Source: Hydractinia symbiolongicarpus (Eukaryota; Cnidaria; Hydrozoa; Anthoathecata; Hydractiniidae). From it: a stretch of DNA of 64,000 bases. The number at the start of each line of letters is the position of its first letter. Position 1 is the stretch's first letter. Of the stretch, positions 8,617-23,787 are shown in pieces. The translations under genes and the position numbers were made by a program. A model generated the notes under the pieces. The model saw only the letters and a program-made list of their open reading frames with translations. It was not told the DNA's origin and made no database searches. The DNA is taken from the NCBI RefSeq assembly GCF_029227915.1, contig NC_079883.1, forward strand, positions 9,610,001 to 9,674,000, read 5' to 3'.

Positions 8617-9078
8617 ACCAACGTCTACCAAACACAAACGGTCTTTTTTAAGACCACACATCTTTAAAAAAACATTTACTTGGCGTCACTACAAGTTAAC
8701 CGAAGTTAATAAAACTTCTAAATAATGTGCTTAAGAACACTAGCCTACATTTAAAATACTTCCCCATGTGTGTGTGTGGATTAGCTTCACTTTTCATACG
8801 TATTATTAGCTGTACTTGCAGAAAAGACAAGTACATTGATCCATGTTATTGCTTACATTTAACTTAACCCAGCTTTTCACGGAAACACTCCCAGGCAAAT
8901 TAACCCTACAAAGTATTTCTAAATTTTTTTTGTGTCATATATGACATAGTATCGTATAGCAATAAATGTAACTGTGACAAGACTTTACACATTGTGTAAT
9001 TTGGAAGCGTGCACAAAGTAATGTTTTAAAAGATTTGTGGCTATAAAAATAGCCGTTTTTGTTGAGCAATGACAACGC

Positions 9079-9435
<357 letters not shown>

Positions 9436-9913
9436 TTAACAGAATTCAGACAGCTTTAAAAAGAGGCCATAAAATTACCTACTGCTCGTGGAAACACCCT
9501 AATTAACCAATAGAGTTGCGTCATTACAAAATGTTCCGAACATTTTGTACATTTTTTTAAGTAAAACTGTAGTTTTTTTAAAAATTCGTGGTCTTAATGT
9601 TTCAGTAAGGCAATAAATTTGGCATCGTTGGAATTCGCCAAACCTTCTGCTACTTACTAAAAAAAAAAAAAGTCAAAAGCTTTTGTGTATCAGAAGATAC
9701 AGCCGTTTTCCCGTAGCCAAAAAACACAGATTTTATAAAAATGTTAAAGTAATGAGCGTAATGTCATTATGCAGCCAATCAGAAATTACTTTCTTAGCAC
9801 CAATCAAATGGTTTGTTTTGAACCTTAGCTGTCAATCAATATGAGAAATAAAACTTTGGCGCGATAGTGCATTTTAGACCGTCTTGTGTATCCGTACTAC
9901 ATCGACTTCTTAA

Positions 9914-10327
<414 letters not shown>

Positions 10328-10688
10328 GCATCTTACCAAACAAAAAACGGCTATTTTTATAGCCACACATCCATAAAAAATATTACGGCTAGCTTTTTAT
10401 ATCAAACTTTGTTCTGCTTTCTGTTTAAATTTTATGCTACATAAAAATTTTATGCTACATAAAGTTTGACAATGTTAAAAATATGAAGGGCAAGAAAAGT
10501 AAAAGCAAGAAAATAAGAAATTTAAAAACGAAAATACTTAAACTTAGGGAATCTAATCTTAAAATTACTCTTTTTTAACTGTTTAAGTGACTTAAACAAG
10601 TTTAACTTTGTACCAAGATAATGTTTTTTTGTAAATGTGTGGCTATAAAAATAGCCGTTTGTTAATGTAATAGCCAGATACACACAAA

Positions 10689-11240
10689 TTATTTTTTTGC
10701 GGTCTTCTTTGCTGCCTTTTTGGGAGTCTTTTTGACCTTCTTTGCTGCAGGTTTTTTAGCAACAGGCTTCTTTGTGGGTTTCTTAGCTGCTGGTTTCTTA
10801 GCCGAGGCTTTCTTTGTGGCAGGCTTCTTTGCTGCTTTCTTTGGCGTGCTCTTCTTTGCTGGCTTCTTTTTTGGTGTACTTTTCTTTGCAGTAGGCTTCT
10901 TTGCCGTTGGCTTTTTTGCTGCGGCCTTTTTCTTAGGTTTTTCTTTTTTTACCTGACCTAGCTTGAATGATCCAGAAGCACCAGTGCCTTTAGTTTGAAT
11001 CAAATCGCCTGATGTTACTCCTCGTTTAAGAGCCATTTTCAGATGATGATCTGAGTTTTCAGCAACTTTGTAATTTGCATGAATATATTTTGTAATAGCT
11101 TGGCGAGATGAACCACCGCGTTCCTTTAGGGTAGCGATAGCAGCCTTGATCATGTCCACATATTTAGGGTGATCAGCTGTCTTCTTTGCAGCAGGTTTCT
11201 TCTTGGGTGCGATTTTCTTTGGAGAAGCTGCTTCACTCAT
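10689..11240 (-). CDS. H1: Linker histone H1, unit 2
   Basis: Intact 183-aa copy from the MSEAASPKK start. Stem-loop at 10641-10656. Confidence 0.97.
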   Translation of the reverse strand: MSEAASPKKIAPKKKPAAKKTADHPKYVDMIKAAIATLKERGGSSRQAITKYIHANYKVAENSDHHLKMALKRGVTSGDLIQTKGTGASGSFKLGQVKKEKPKKKAAAKKPTAKKPTAKKSTPKKKPAKKSTPKKAAKKPATKKASAKKPAAKKPTKKPVAKKPAAKKVKKTPKKAAKKTAKK

Positions 11241-11819
11241 TTTTAATGTTTTCTTACAACAATCCAACGATAAACGATGCTTGTTATCACAGTAGAAGTA
11301 TACTAAACATTACCGTGTAAATGAGATATAATTTAAGACGGTGCGAAGTATGCGGACGTAAAAGTACCACTCCCGGGAATTGATTTGGCGCGAAAACAGA
11401 AATGTGTGTTTCTGTACATCGTATAATGTCCGTTTTGGGTGCCGCGACTATGCGAAAGCATGTTAATTTTTATTTGTAGCACGACGCAATAGTCTGAAAG
11501 AGAAGCTGCTGGAGTTTGAGGTCTTCAGCATTACATCTACTCTGTTAATTTGGGCTTCTTCCGCGCCCGTGTTAGGATTTTCATAAAGCGTTCTTTGGTT
11601 TGCGTTGCGTATGTCGGCCTACATCATCGACACGGCCTGTTTCCGGCTATTAGGAGCAATTCATATATTGGGCACTGCGTTTCGACTTTTTTATTAGACC
11701 ACAGTAAAAAAATTCACTCACAGAAGTCCCTTTCTTTCATGGCTACAAACACGAAGAATTCTGTCGTAAGTAAAACGAATGCGCAAGCCAAAATAACGAT
11801 GGGGCGAAGTCATAAGCAT

Positions 11820-11892
11820 GGCCCTGTGGCCCAATGGATAAGGCATCTGACTACGAATCAGGGGATTCCAGGTTCGACTCCTGGCAGGGTCG
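11820..11892 (+). tRNA. tRNA-Arg: tRNA-Arg(ACG), unit 3
   Basis: Identical to the copy at 68-140. Confidence 0.96.
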
Positions 11893-12214
11893 CACTGTCG
11901 CATTTCGGCTGCATGGTCTACTGTGTAACGCGCGCGCACGTTCTGGCGTAATGCGTTGATAAACGGAATGTACGCAGTCATATTGGAAAGTAATATCACG
12001 CACTTAGTATCGTCGCCTTTGTTAGCATTCATGTAAGTTACCATCCACTCGCTACAGTCGCTCTCCATCCTACGGCTAAATCAACAGCCGTGATTTTTAC
12101 TATGTCGCCGTCCATCCGTACGCGGTGACAGTTGTAAGCTTTACAGTAACGTGACATGCTCCACAAGCAGTTACGGTGTGTGGACGATGCCTATCATGGC
12201 AACGCTTGTTCTTT

Positions 12215-12402
12215 ATCGCTTCTCGGCCTAATGGCTAAGATCAAGTGTAGTATCTGTTCTTATCAGTTTAATATCTGGTAGGCCATTCTCTGAATGGTCA
12301 GTATATTAATCTGATTTTTGGCCTTGGGTCATGGAGGTGGATTCATTCACGCCGTGACCACGGGTTGCCTTGGTGTTGCACTATTACCGATGGCGGCCCA
12401 CA
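12215..12402 (+). ncRNA. U2: U2 snRNA, unit 3
   Basis: No difference seen from unit 1; proximal element at 12161-12169. Confidence 0.97.
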
Positions 12403-12591
12403 TAAGCAATAAAAGAATAATAGCAGTCCTCTTTCCGACGGCACTCTGCATAGTCTACGGCGGGAACAAAACGCGTACACTGGGGGAGAATACAGCCTAT
12501 GCCCCGCGACACGGCAGTTTATAACACACTCAAGCCACAAGCATTAACAAACTTTGAAGGGTACCCTCATGCTACGGTGCAGTTCCAACTC

Positions 12592-12756
12592 ATACTTACC
12601 TGACGGGGAAGTAAAGACTGATCAATGAGGGTTTTCTTCCAGAGTGAGGCTCTTGCATTGCACTACGCTTGGGCTGACCTCTGCGATTACTGCAAACGTC
12701 AGTAACTCGACCGTACAATTTCTGGTAGTGGGGGCCTGCGTCCGCGCTCGCCCCCT
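12592..12756 (+). ncRNA. U1: U1 snRNA, unit 3
   Basis: No difference seen from unit 1; proximal element at 12535-12543. Confidence 0.96.
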
Positions 12757-13105
12757 CCTTAAGTCAAAATGAATGAGCTTAGAAAAGTTGCGCGGCCAAA
12801 TGTCGGTGGTGACTTAAACGCTAAGGTAAAACCTCGCTTGGCTGTTACGAAACGTGATTGCGATATAAGTCCTCGGAAGGCGGCGGAATTTTATTTTATT
12901 TGCCATTCCGTCAGGGTTATTGGATGATCGGCAATAGATCGAGTTTGTATGCATTTGAAAGCTCTTTTTTCTCGTACTATCACCTGAAAATGTCGTAGGA
13001 AAATGTCATAGGAAACACTTTCAACAACCGCCACGTTCCTTAATTGTTATAACAAGAAATATATCACAGCACCATTGAAATGAAAAGGCAACAAATGAAA
13101 ATGAA

Positions 13106-13225
13106 AAGCCTACGACACCGGGAGTTCCCAGGCGGTCCCCCATCCAAGTACTATCCCGGCCCGACGATGCTTAACTTCCGTGATCAGACGAGAACGGGTG
13201 TGTTCATCGTGGTATGGCCGTAGAC
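13106..13225 (-). rRNA. 5S rRNA: 5S rRNA, unit 3
   Basis: Full 120-nt copy. Confidence 0.98.
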
Positions 13226-13422
13226 ATTAGTAGGGGCAAATACGTGCAATTTATTTTGACGTTGTGATCAAATTTTTTTATTTAATTTCTTTGAGTTACT
13301 TAGGACAAGGCGTATGCATGGATTATCTATTAGACTTTAAGGTTATAGTTTTGTGAAAAAAACAATGTTTTTTTAAAGATGTGTGGCTATAAAAATAGCC
13401 GTTGTTTTCTGAGTGTAGCGGT

Positions 13423-13803
13423 TTACTTCTTCTGTCCTTTGTCGTTCTTCTTTGGGAGTAAGACAGCTTGAATGTTTGGCAAAACACCACCAGCTGCAAT
13501 GGTTACACCGCTCAAAAGTTTGTTTAATTCTTCATCATTACGAACAGCCAATTGTAAATGTCTTGGAATAATCCTAGCTTTTTTGTTGTCTCTTGCTGCG
13601 TTACCAGCCAACTCCAATATCTCAGCAGATAAATATTCCAAGACGGCTGCTAAGTAAACTGGTGCTCCAGATCCAATTCGGTTAGCATAGTGCCCTCTAC
13701 GAAGGAATCTATGCACTCTACCGACTGGAAATTGAAGTCCAGCTCTTGAGGATCTTGTCTTGGCTTTAGCCTTAGCTTTTCCACCTTTTCCACGTCCAGA
13801 CAT
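13423..13803 (-). CDS. H2A: Histone H2A, unit 3
   Basis: Intact 126-aa copy, Ala53. Stem-loop at 13385-13400. Confidence 0.99.
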   Translation of the reverse strand: MSGRGKGGKAKAKAKTRSSRAGLQFPVGRVHRFLRRGHYANRIGSGAPVYLAAVLEYLSAEILELAGNAARDNKKARIIPRHLQLAVRNDEELNKLLSGVTIAAGGVLPNIQAVLLPKKNDKGQKK

Positions 13804-14087
13804 AACTGCGATTTGATTTGTAAGTTAATACAAAAACGTACGAATATTTAACGTAAGTGTTAACGAAATAAACTTTACTCGTTTTTTCATCATAAAAATA
13901 GGATCGAAATCATGTTTTTTTAACCAATCATAATTAAGTATTAAACAAAAGATTTTTTTTTTAACCAATTAAATTGCGTATCGGCGTTTTCGGATCGAAT
14001 TCGATCCGATTTTTTTACTTATAAACAAAAAGTTTTGACTTGCAGTTTAATGCTTATTTACAAGTTAAGTAGCAAAAATTTTTAACC

Positions 14088-14492
14088 ATGTCTGACGCAG
14101 CAGCTAAAGGAGGAAAACAGGCACCTAAAGTAGCCAAGAAAGGTGAAAAAAGAGCCGGCAAAAAAGGAGGAAAGATTGGTGGAACTGGTGAAAAGAAACG
14201 CAAGAGAAAGAGAAAGGAAAGTTATGCTATTTACATCTACAATGTTTTGAAACAAGTTCACCCAGATGTCGGAGTTTCAAGCAAAGCTATGAGCATCATG
14301 AACTCATTTGTCAACGACATCTTTGAGCGCATTGCTTCCGAAGCTTCGCGTTTGGCTCTTCAAAACAAAAAGTCGACCATCTCTTCTCGTGAAATTCAAA
14401 CCGCAGTACGTCTTCTCTTGCCTGGAGAACTTGCAAAACACGCAGTCAGTGAAGGAACAAAAGCCGTCACAAAATACACAAGCAGCAAGTAA
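14088..14492 (+). CDS. H2B: Histone H2B, unit 3
   Basis: Intact 134-aa copy. Variant stem-loop at 14516-14531. Confidence 0.99.
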   Translation: MSDAAAKGGKQAPKVAKKGEKRAGKKGGKIGGTGEKKRKRKRKESYAIYIYNVLKQVHPDVGVSSKAMSIMNSFVNDIFERIASEASRLALQNKKSTISSREIQTAVRLLLPGELAKHAVSEGTKAVTKYTSSK

Positions 14493-14954
14493 ACCAACGT
14501 CTACCAAACACAAACGGTCTTTTTTAAGACCACACATCTTTAAAAAAACATTTACTTGGCGTCACTACAAGTTAACCGAAGTTAATAAAACTTCTAAATA
14601 ATGTGCTTAAGAACACTAGCCTACATTTAAAATACTTCCCCATGTGTGTGTGTGGATTAGCTTCACTTTTCATACGTATTATTAGCTGTACTTGCAGAAA
14701 AGACAAGTACATTGATCCATGTTATTGCTTACATTTAACTTAACCCAGCTTTTCACGGAAACACTCCCAGGCAAATTAACCCTACAAAGTATTTCTAAAT
14801 TTTTTTTGTGTCATATATGACATAGTATCGTATAGCAATAAATGTAACTGTGACAAGACTTTACACATTGTGTAATTTGGAAGCGTGCACAAAGTAATGT
14901 TTTAAAAGATTTGTGGCTATAAAAATAGCCGTTTTTGTTGAGCAATGACAACGC

Positions 14955-15311
<357 letters not shown>

Positions 15312-15789
15312 TTAACAGAATTCAGACAGCTTTAAAAAGAGGCCATAAAATTACCTACTGCTCGTGGAAACACCCTAATTAACCAATAGAGTTGCGTCAT
15401 TACAAAATGTTCCGAACATTTTGTACATTTTTTTAAGTAAAACTGTAGTTTTTTTAAAAATTCGTGGTCTTAATGTTTCAGTAAGGCAATAAATTTGGCA
15501 TCGTTGGAATTCGCCAAACCTTCTGCTACTTACTAAAAAAAAAAAAAGTCAAAAGCTTTTGTGTATCAGAAGATACAGCCGTTTTCCCGTAGCCAAAAAA
15601 CACAGATTTTATAAAAATGTTAAAGTAATGAGCGTAATGTCATTATGCAGCCAATCAGAAATTACTTTCTTAGCACCAATCAAATGGTTTGTTTTGAACC
15701 TTAGCTGTCAATCAATATGAGAAATAAAACTTTGGCGCGATAGTGCATTTTAGACCGTCTTGTGTATCCGTACTACATCGACTTCTTAA

Positions 15790-16203
<414 letters not shown>

Positions 16204-16240
16204 GCATCTTACCAAACAAAAAACGGCTATTTTTATAGCC

Positions 16241-16386
16241 ACACATTACATAAAAAACTATTAGGCTTGTTATCAAATGTTAAACTTGTTTAAGTCACTT
16301 AAACATTTAAGAAAAGAGTAATTTTAAGATTAGATTCCCTAAGTTTAAGTATTTTCGTTTTTAAATTTCTTATTTTATTTTCTTGC
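16241..16386. repeat. Inverted, diverged H3-H1 spacer fragment at segment edge
   Basis: From about 16279 (GTTAAACTTGTTTAAGTCAC) to the gap, the sequence is the reverse complement of the spacer normally found 3' of H3, for example 4620-4730. It has a few changes, including a 5-bp insertion near 16372-16381 (TTATTTTATTTTC). Bases 16241-16278 are a diverged H3 or H1 3' flank; short shared stretches leave the exact breakpoint open. The base equivalent to the A/B marker is of A type. Confidence 0.85.
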
Positions 16387-16886
16387 NNNNNNNNNNNNNN
16401 NNNNNNNNNNNNNNNNNNNNNNNNNNNNNNNNNNNNNNNNNNNNNNNNNNNNNNNNNNNNNNNNNNNNNNNNNNNNNNNNNNNNNNNNNNNNNNNNNNNN
16501 NNNNNNNNNNNNNNNNNNNNNNNNNNNNNNNNNNNNNNNNNNNNNNNNNNNNNNNNNNNNNNNNNNNNNNNNNNNNNNNNNNNNNNNNNNNNNNNNNNNN
16601 NNNNNNNNNNNNNNNNNNNNNNNNNNNNNNNNNNNNNNNNNNNNNNNNNNNNNNNNNNNNNNNNNNNNNNNNNNNNNNNNNNNNNNNNNNNNNNNNNNNN
16701 NNNNNNNNNNNNNNNNNNNNNNNNNNNNNNNNNNNNNNNNNNNNNNNNNNNNNNNNNNNNNNNNNNNNNNNNNNNNNNNNNNNNNNNNNNNNNNNNNNNN
16801 NNNNNNNNNNNNNNNNNNNNNNNNNNNNNNNNNNNNNNNNNNNNNNNNNNNNNNNNNNNNNNNNNNNNNNNNNNNNNNNNNNNNNN
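16387..16886. other. Assembly gap, 500 N
   Basis: Exactly 500 N, so probably a placeholder of unknown true size. H1, tRNA-Arg, U2, U1, 5S and the C-terminal end of H2A expected here are missing. Confidence 0.98.
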
Positions 16887-17224
16887 GCTTGAATGTTTGG
16901 CAAAACACCACCAGCTGCAATGGTTACACCGCTCAAAAGTTTGTTTAATTCTTCATCATTACGAACAGCCAATTGTAAATGTCTTGGAATAATCCTAGCT
17001 TTTTTGTTGTCTCTTGCTGCGTTACCAGCCAACTCCAATATCTCAGCAGATAAATATTCCAAGACGGCTGCTAAGTAAACTGGTGCTCCAGATCCAATTC
17101 GGTTAGCATAGTGCCCTCTACGAAGGAATCTATGCACTCTACCGACTGGAAATTGAAGTCCAGCTCTTGAGGATCTTGTCTTGGCTTTAGCCTTAGCTTT
17201 TCCACCTTTTCCACGTCCAGACAT
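16887..17224 (-). CDS. H2A: Histone H2A, unit 4 (partial, cut by gap)
   Basis: Residues 1-112 (to GGVLPNIQ) are present and identical to the majority form. The last 14 codons, stop and stem-loop fall in the gap. The loss is an assembly edge, not evidence of a broken gene. Confidence 0.97.
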
Positions 17225-17508
17225 AACTGCGATTTGATTTGTAAGTTAATACAAAAACGTACGAATATTTAACGTAAGTGTTAACGAAATAAACTTTACT
17301 CGTTTTTTCATCATAAAAATAGGATCGAAATCATGTTTTTTTAACCAATCATAATTAAGTATTAAACAAAAGATTTTTTTTTTAACCAATTAAATTGCGT
17401 ATCGGCGTTTTCGGATCGAATTCGATCCGATTTTTTTACTTATAAACAAAAAGTTTTGACTTGCAGTTTAATGCTTATTTACAAGTTAAGTAGCAAAAAT
17501 TTTTAACC

Positions 17509-17913
17509 ATGTCTGACGCAGCAGCTAAAGGAGGAAAACAGGCACCTAAAGTAGCCAAGAAAGGTGAAAAAAGAGCCGGCAAAAAAGGAGGAAAGATTGG
17601 TGGAACTGGTGAAAAGAAACGCAAGAGAAAGAGAAAGGAAAGTTATGCTATTTACATCTACAATGTTTTGAAACAAGTTCACCCAGATGTCGGAGTTTCA
17701 AGCAAAGCTATGAGCATCATGAACTCATTTGTCAACGACATCTTTGAGCGCATTGCTTCCGAAGCTTCGCGTTTGGCTCTTCAAAACAAAAAGTCGACCA
17801 TCTCTTCTCGTGAAATTCAAACCGCAGTACGTCTTCTCTTGCCTGGAGAACTTGCAAAACACGCAGTCAGTGAAGGAACAAAAGCCGTCACAAAATACAC
17901 AAGCAGCAAGTAA
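17509..17913 (+). CDS. H2B: Histone H2B, unit 4
   Basis: Intact 134-aa copy. Variant stem-loop at 17937-17952. Confidence 0.99.
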   Translation: MSDAAAKGGKQAPKVAKKGEKRAGKKGGKIGGTGEKKRKRKRKESYAIYIYNVLKQVHPDVGVSSKAMSIMNSFVNDIFERIASEASRLALQNKKSTISSREIQTAVRLLLPGELAKHAVSEGTKAVTKYTSSK

Positions 17914-18375
17914 ACCAACGTCTACCAAACACAAACGGTCTTTTTTAAGACCACACATCTTTAAAAAAACATTTACTTGGCGTCACTACAAGTTAACCGA
18001 AGTTAATAAAACTTCTAAATAATGTGCTTAAGAACACTAGCCTACATTTAAAATACTTCCCCATGTGTGTGTGTGGATTAGCTTCACTTTTCATACGTAT
18101 TATTAGCTGTACTTGCAGAAAAGACAAGTACATTGATCCATGTTATTGCTTACATTTAACTTAACCCAGCTTTTCACGGAAACACTCCCAGGCAAATTAA
18201 CCCTACAAAGTATTTCTAAATTTTTTTTGTGTCATATATGACATAGTATCGTATAGCAATAAATGTAACTGTGACAAGACTTTACACATTGTGTAATTTG
18301 GAAGCGTGCACAAAGTAATGTTTTAAAAGATTTGTGGCTATAAAAATAGCCGTTTTTGTTGAGCAATGACAACGC

Positions 18376-18732
<357 letters not shown>

Positions 18733-19209
18733 TTAACAGAATTCAGACAGCTTTAAAAAGAGGCCATAAAATTACCTACTGCTCGTGGAAACACCCTAAT
18801 TAACCAATAGAGTTGCGTCATTACAAAATGTTCCGAACATTTTGTACATTTTTTTAAGTAAAACTGTAGTTTTTTAAAAATTCGTGGTCTTAATGTTTCA
18901 GTAAGGCAATAAATTTGGCATCGTTGGAATTCGCCAAACCTTCTGCTACTTACTAAAAAAAAAAAAAGTCAAAAGCTTTTGTGTATCAGAAGATACAGCC
19001 GTTTTCCCGTAGCCAAAAAACACAGATTTTATAAAAATGTTAAAGTAATGAGCGTAATGTCATTATGCAGCCAATCAGAAATTACTTTCTTAGCACCAAT
19101 CAAATGGTTTGTTTTGAACCTTAGCTGTCAATCAATATGAGAAATAAAACTTTGGCGCGATAGTGCATTTTAGACCGTCTTGTGTATCCGTACTACATCG
19201 ACTTCTTAA

Positions 19210-19624
<415 letters not shown>

Positions 19625-19985
19625 GCATCTTACCAAACAAAAAACGGCTATTTTTATAGCCACACATCCATAAAAAATATTACGGCTAGCTTTTTATATC
19701 AAACTTTGTTCTGCTTTCTGTTTAAATTTTATGCTACATAAAAATTTTATGCTACATAAAGTTTGACAATGTTAAAAATATGAAGGGCAAGAAAAGTAAA
19801 AGCAAGAAAATAAGAAATTTAAAAACGAAAATACTTAAACTTAGGGAATCTAATCTTAAAATTACTCTTTTTTAACTGTTTAAGTGACTTAAACAAGTTT
19901 AACTTTGTACCAAGATAATGTTTTTTTGTAAATGTGTGGCTATAAAAATAGCCGTTTGTTAATGTAATAGCCAGATACACACAAA

Positions 19986-20537
19986 TTATTTTTTTGCGGT
20001 CTTCTTTGCTGCCTTTTTGGGAGTCTTTTTGACCTTCTTTGCTGCAGGTTTTTTAGCAACAGGCTTCTTTGTGGGTTTCTTAGCTGCTGGTTTCTTAGCC
20101 GAGGCTTTCTTTGTGGCAGGCTTCTTTGCTGCTTTCTTTGGCGTGCTCTTCTTTGCTGGCTTCTTTTTTGGTGTACTTTTCTTTGCAGTAGGCTTCTTTG
20201 CCGTTGGCTTTTTTGCTGCGGCCTTTTTCTTAGGTTTTTCTTTTTTTACCTGACCTAGCTTGAATGATCCAGAAGCACCAGTGCCTTTAGTTTGAATCAA
20301 ATCGCCTGATGTTACTCCTCGTTTAAGAGCCATTTTCAGATGATGATCTGAGTTTTCAGCAACTTTGTAATTTGCATGAATATATTTTGTAATAGCTTGG
20401 CGAGATGAACCACCGCGTTCCTTTAGGGTAGCGATAGCAGCCTTGATCATGTCCACATATTTAGGGTGATCAGCTGTCTTCTTTGCAGCAGGTTTCTTCT
20501 TGGGTGCGATTTTCTTTGGAGAAGCTGCTTCACTCAT
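19986..20537 (-). CDS. H1: Linker histone H1, unit 4
   Basis: Intact 183-aa copy. Stem-loop at 19938-19953. Confidence 0.97.
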   Translation of the reverse strand: MSEAASPKKIAPKKKPAAKKTADHPKYVDMIKAAIATLKERGGSSRQAITKYIHANYKVAENSDHHLKMALKRGVTSGDLIQTKGTGASGSFKLGQVKKEKPKKKAAAKKPTAKKPTAKKSTPKKKPAKKSTPKKAAKKPATKKASAKKPAAKKPTKKPVAKKPAAKKVKKTPKKAAKKTAKK

Positions 20538-21115
20538 TTTTAATGTTTTCTTACAACAATCCAACGATAAACGATGCTTGTTATCACAGTAGAAGTATAC
20601 TAAACATTACCGTGTAAATGAGATATAATTTAAGACGGTGCGAAGTATGCGGACGTAAAAGTACCACTCCGGGAATTGATTTGGCGCGAAAACAGAAATG
20701 TGTGTTTCTGTACATCGTATAATGTCCGTTTTGGGAGCCGCGACTATGCGAAAGCATGTTAATTTTTATTTGTAGCACGACGCAATAGTCTGAAAGAGAA
20801 GCTGCTGGAGTTTGAGGTCTTCAGCATTACATCTACTCTGTTAATTTGGGCTTCTTCCGCGCCCGTGTTAGGATTTTCATAAAGCGTTCTTTGGTTTGCG
20901 TTGCGTATGTCGGCCTACATCATCGACACGGCCTGTTTCCGGCTATTAGGAGCAATTCATATATTGGGCACTGCGTTTCGACTTTTTTATTAGACCACAG
21001 TAAAAAAATTCACTCACAGAAGTCCCTTTCTTTCATGGCTACAAACACGAAGAATTCTGTCGTAAGTAAAACGAATGCGCAAGCCAAAATAACGATGGGG
21101 CGAAGTCATAAGCAT

Positions 21116-21188
21116 CGCCCTGTGGCCCAATGGATAAGGCATCTGACTACGAATCAGGGGATTCCAGGTTCGACTCCTGGCAGGGTCG
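21116..21188 (+). tRNA. tRNA-Arg: tRNA-Arg(ACG), unit 5, with C at position 1
   Basis: Identical to the copy at 68-140 except C instead of G at the first base (21116). This breaks the 1-72 acceptor pair (C opposite C). Anticodon ACG at 21149-21151. Function may be reduced, since the first pair matters for 5' processing and charging. Confidence 0.9.
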
Positions 21189-21510
21189 CACTGTCGCATT
21201 TCGGCTGCATGGTCTACTGTGTAACGCGCGCGCACGTTCTGGCGTAATGCGTTGATAAACGGAATGTACGCAGTCATATTGGAAAGTAATATCACGCACT
21301 TAGTATCGTCGCCTTTGTTAGCATTCATGTAAGTTACCATCCACTCGCTACAGTCGCTCTCCATCCTACGGCTAAATCAACAGCCGTGATTTTTACTATG
21401 TCGCCGTCCATCCGTACGCGGTGACAGTTGTAAGCTTTACAGTAACGTGACATGCTCCACAAGCAGTTACGGTGTGTGGACGATGCCTATCATGGCAACG
21501 CTTGTTCTTT

Positions 21511-21698
21511 ATCGCTTCTCGGCCTAATGGCTAAGATCAAGTGTAGTATCTGTTCTTATCAGTTTAATATCTGGTAGGCCATTCTCTGAATGGTCAGTAT
21601 ATTAATCTGATTTTTGGCCTTGGGTCATGGAGGTGGATTCATTCACGCCGTGACCACGGGTTGCCTTGGTGTTGCACTATTACCGATGGCGGCCCACA
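21511..21698 (+). ncRNA. U2: U2 snRNA, unit 5
   Basis: No difference seen from unit 1; proximal element at 21457-21465. Confidence 0.97.
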
Positions 21699-21887
21699 TA
21701 AGCAATAAAAGAATAATAGCAGTCCTCTTTCCGACGGCACTCTGCATAGTCTACGGCGGGAACAAAACGCGTACACTGGGGGAGAATACAGCCTATGCCC
21801 CGCGACACGGCAGTTTATAACACACTCAAGCCACAAGCATTAACAAACTTTGAAGGGTACCCTCATGCTACGGTGCAGTTCCAACTC

Positions 21888-22052
21888 ATACTTACCTGAC
21901 GGGGAAGTAAAGACTGATCAATGAGGGTTTTCTTCCAGAGTGAGGCTCTTGCATTGCACTACGCTTGGGCTGACCTCTGCGATTACTGCAAACGTCAGTA
22001 ACTCGACCGTACAATTTCTGGTAGTGGGGGCCTGCGTCCGCGCTCGCCCCCT
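21888..22052 (+). ncRNA. U1: U1 snRNA, unit 5
   Basis: Gene body as in unit 1; the 3' flank has AATTC for AAGTC. Proximal element at 21831-21839. Confidence 0.96.
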
Positions 22053-22401
22053 CCTTAATTCAAAATGAATGAGCTTAGAAAAGTTGCGCGGCCAAATGTC
22101 GGTGGTGACTTAAACGCTAAGGTAAAACCTCGCTTGGCTGTTACGAAACGTGATTGCGATATAAGTCCTCGGAAGGCGGCGGAATTTTATTTTATTTGCC
22201 ATTCCGTCAGGGTTATTGGATGATCGGCAATAGATCGAGTTTGTATGCATTTGAAAGCTCTTTTTTCTCGTACTATCACCTGAAAATGTCGTAGGAAAAT
22301 GTCATAGGAAACACTTTCAACAACCGCCACGTTCCTTAATTGTTATAACAAGAAATATATCACAGCACCATTGAAATGAAAAGGCAACAAATGAAAATGA
22401 A

Positions 22402-22521
22402 AAGCCTACGACACCGGGAGTTCCCAGGCGGTCCCCCATCCAAGTACTATCCCGGCCCGACGATGCTTAACTTCCGTGATCAGACGAGAACGGGTGTGTT
22501 CATCGTGGTATGGCCGTAGAC
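22402..22521 (-). rRNA. 5S rRNA: 5S rRNA, unit 5
   Basis: Full 120-nt copy. Confidence 0.98.
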
Positions 22522-22718
22522 ATTAGTAGGGGCAAATACGTGCAATTTATTTTGACGTTGTGATCAAATTTTTTTATTTAATTTCTTTGAGTTACTTAGG
22601 ACAAGGCGTATGCATGGATTATCTATTAGACTTTAAGGTTATAGTTTTGTGAAAAAAACAATGTTTTTTTAAAGATGTGTGGCTATAAAAATAGCCGTTG
22701 TTTTCTGAGTGTAGCGGT

Positions 22719-23099
22719 TTACTTCTTCTGTCCTTTGTCGTTCTTCTTTGGGAGTAAGACAGCTTGAATGTTTGGCAAAACACCACCAGCTGCAATGGTT
22801 ACACCGCTCAAAAGTTTGTTTAATTCTTCATCATTACGAACAGCCAATTGTAAATGTCTTGGAATAATCCTAGCTTTTTTGTTGTCTCTTGCTGCGTTAC
22901 CAGCCAACTCCAATATCTCAGCAGATAAATATTCCAAGACGGCTGCTAAGTAAACTGGTGCTCCAGATCCAATTCGGTTAGCATAGTGCCCTCTACGAAG
23001 GAATCTATGCACTCTACCGACTGGAAATTGAAGTCCAGCTCTTGAGGATCTTGTCTTGGCTTTAGCCTTAGCTTTTCCACCTTTTCCACGTCCAGACAT
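22719..23099 (-). CDS. H2A: Histone H2A, unit 5
   Basis: Intact 126-aa copy, Ala53. Stem-loop at 22681-22696. Confidence 0.99.
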   Translation of the reverse strand: MSGRGKGGKAKAKAKTRSSRAGLQFPVGRVHRFLRRGHYANRIGSGAPVYLAAVLEYLSAEILELAGNAARDNKKARIIPRHLQLAVRNDEELNKLLSGVTIAAGGVLPNIQAVLLPKKNDKGQKK

Positions 23100-23383
23100 A
23101 ACTGCGATTTGATTTGTAAGTTAATACAAAAACGTACGAATATTTAACGTAAGTGTTAACGAAATAAACTTTACTCGTTTTTTCATCATAAAAATAGGAT
23201 CGAAATCATGTTTTTTTAACCAATCATAATTAAGTATTAAACAAAAGATTTTTTTTTTAACCAATTAAATTGCGTATCGGCGTTTTCGGATCGAATTCGA
23301 TCCGATTTTTTTACTTATAAACAAAAAGTTTTGACTTGCAGTTTAATGCTTATTTACAAGTTAAGTAGCAAAAATTTTTAACC

Positions 23384-23787
23384 ATGTCTGACGCAGCAGC
23401 TAAAGGAGGAAAACAGGCACCTAAAGTAGCCAAGAAAGGTGAAAAAAGAGCCGGCAAAAAAGGAGGAAAGATTGGTGGAACTGGTGAAAAGAAACGCAAG
23501 AGAAGAGAAAGGAAAGTTATGCTATTTACATCTACAATGTTTTGAAACAAGTTCACCCAGATGTCGGAGTTTCAAGCAAAGCTATGAGCATCATGAACTC
23601 ATTTGTCAACGACATCTTTGAGCGCATTGCTTCCGAAGCTTCGCGTTTGGCTCTTCAAAACAAAAAGTCGACCATCTCTTCTCGTGAAATTCAAACCGCA
23701 GTACGTCTTCTCTTGCCTGGAGAACTTGCAAAACACGCAGTCAGTGAAGGAACAAAAGCCGTCACAAAATACACAAGCAGCAAGTAA
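23384..23787 (+). pseudogene. H2B: Histone H2B, unit 5, frameshifted
   Basis: One A is missing in the KRKRKRK coding stretch near 23503 (AGAGAAGAGAAAGG instead of AGAGAAAGAGAAAGG). The frame shifts after about residue 40 and stops about 13 codons on (near 23546), before the histone fold. The downstream part is otherwise intact and the variant stem-loop is at 23811-23826. It may be a real null copy or a sequencing error in a repetitive purine tract. Confidence 0.85.

Noticed and set aside
16370-17224. 284-aa H2A-fused frame and other frames reading through N
   Set aside because: Artefact of undetermined bases in the 500-N gap.
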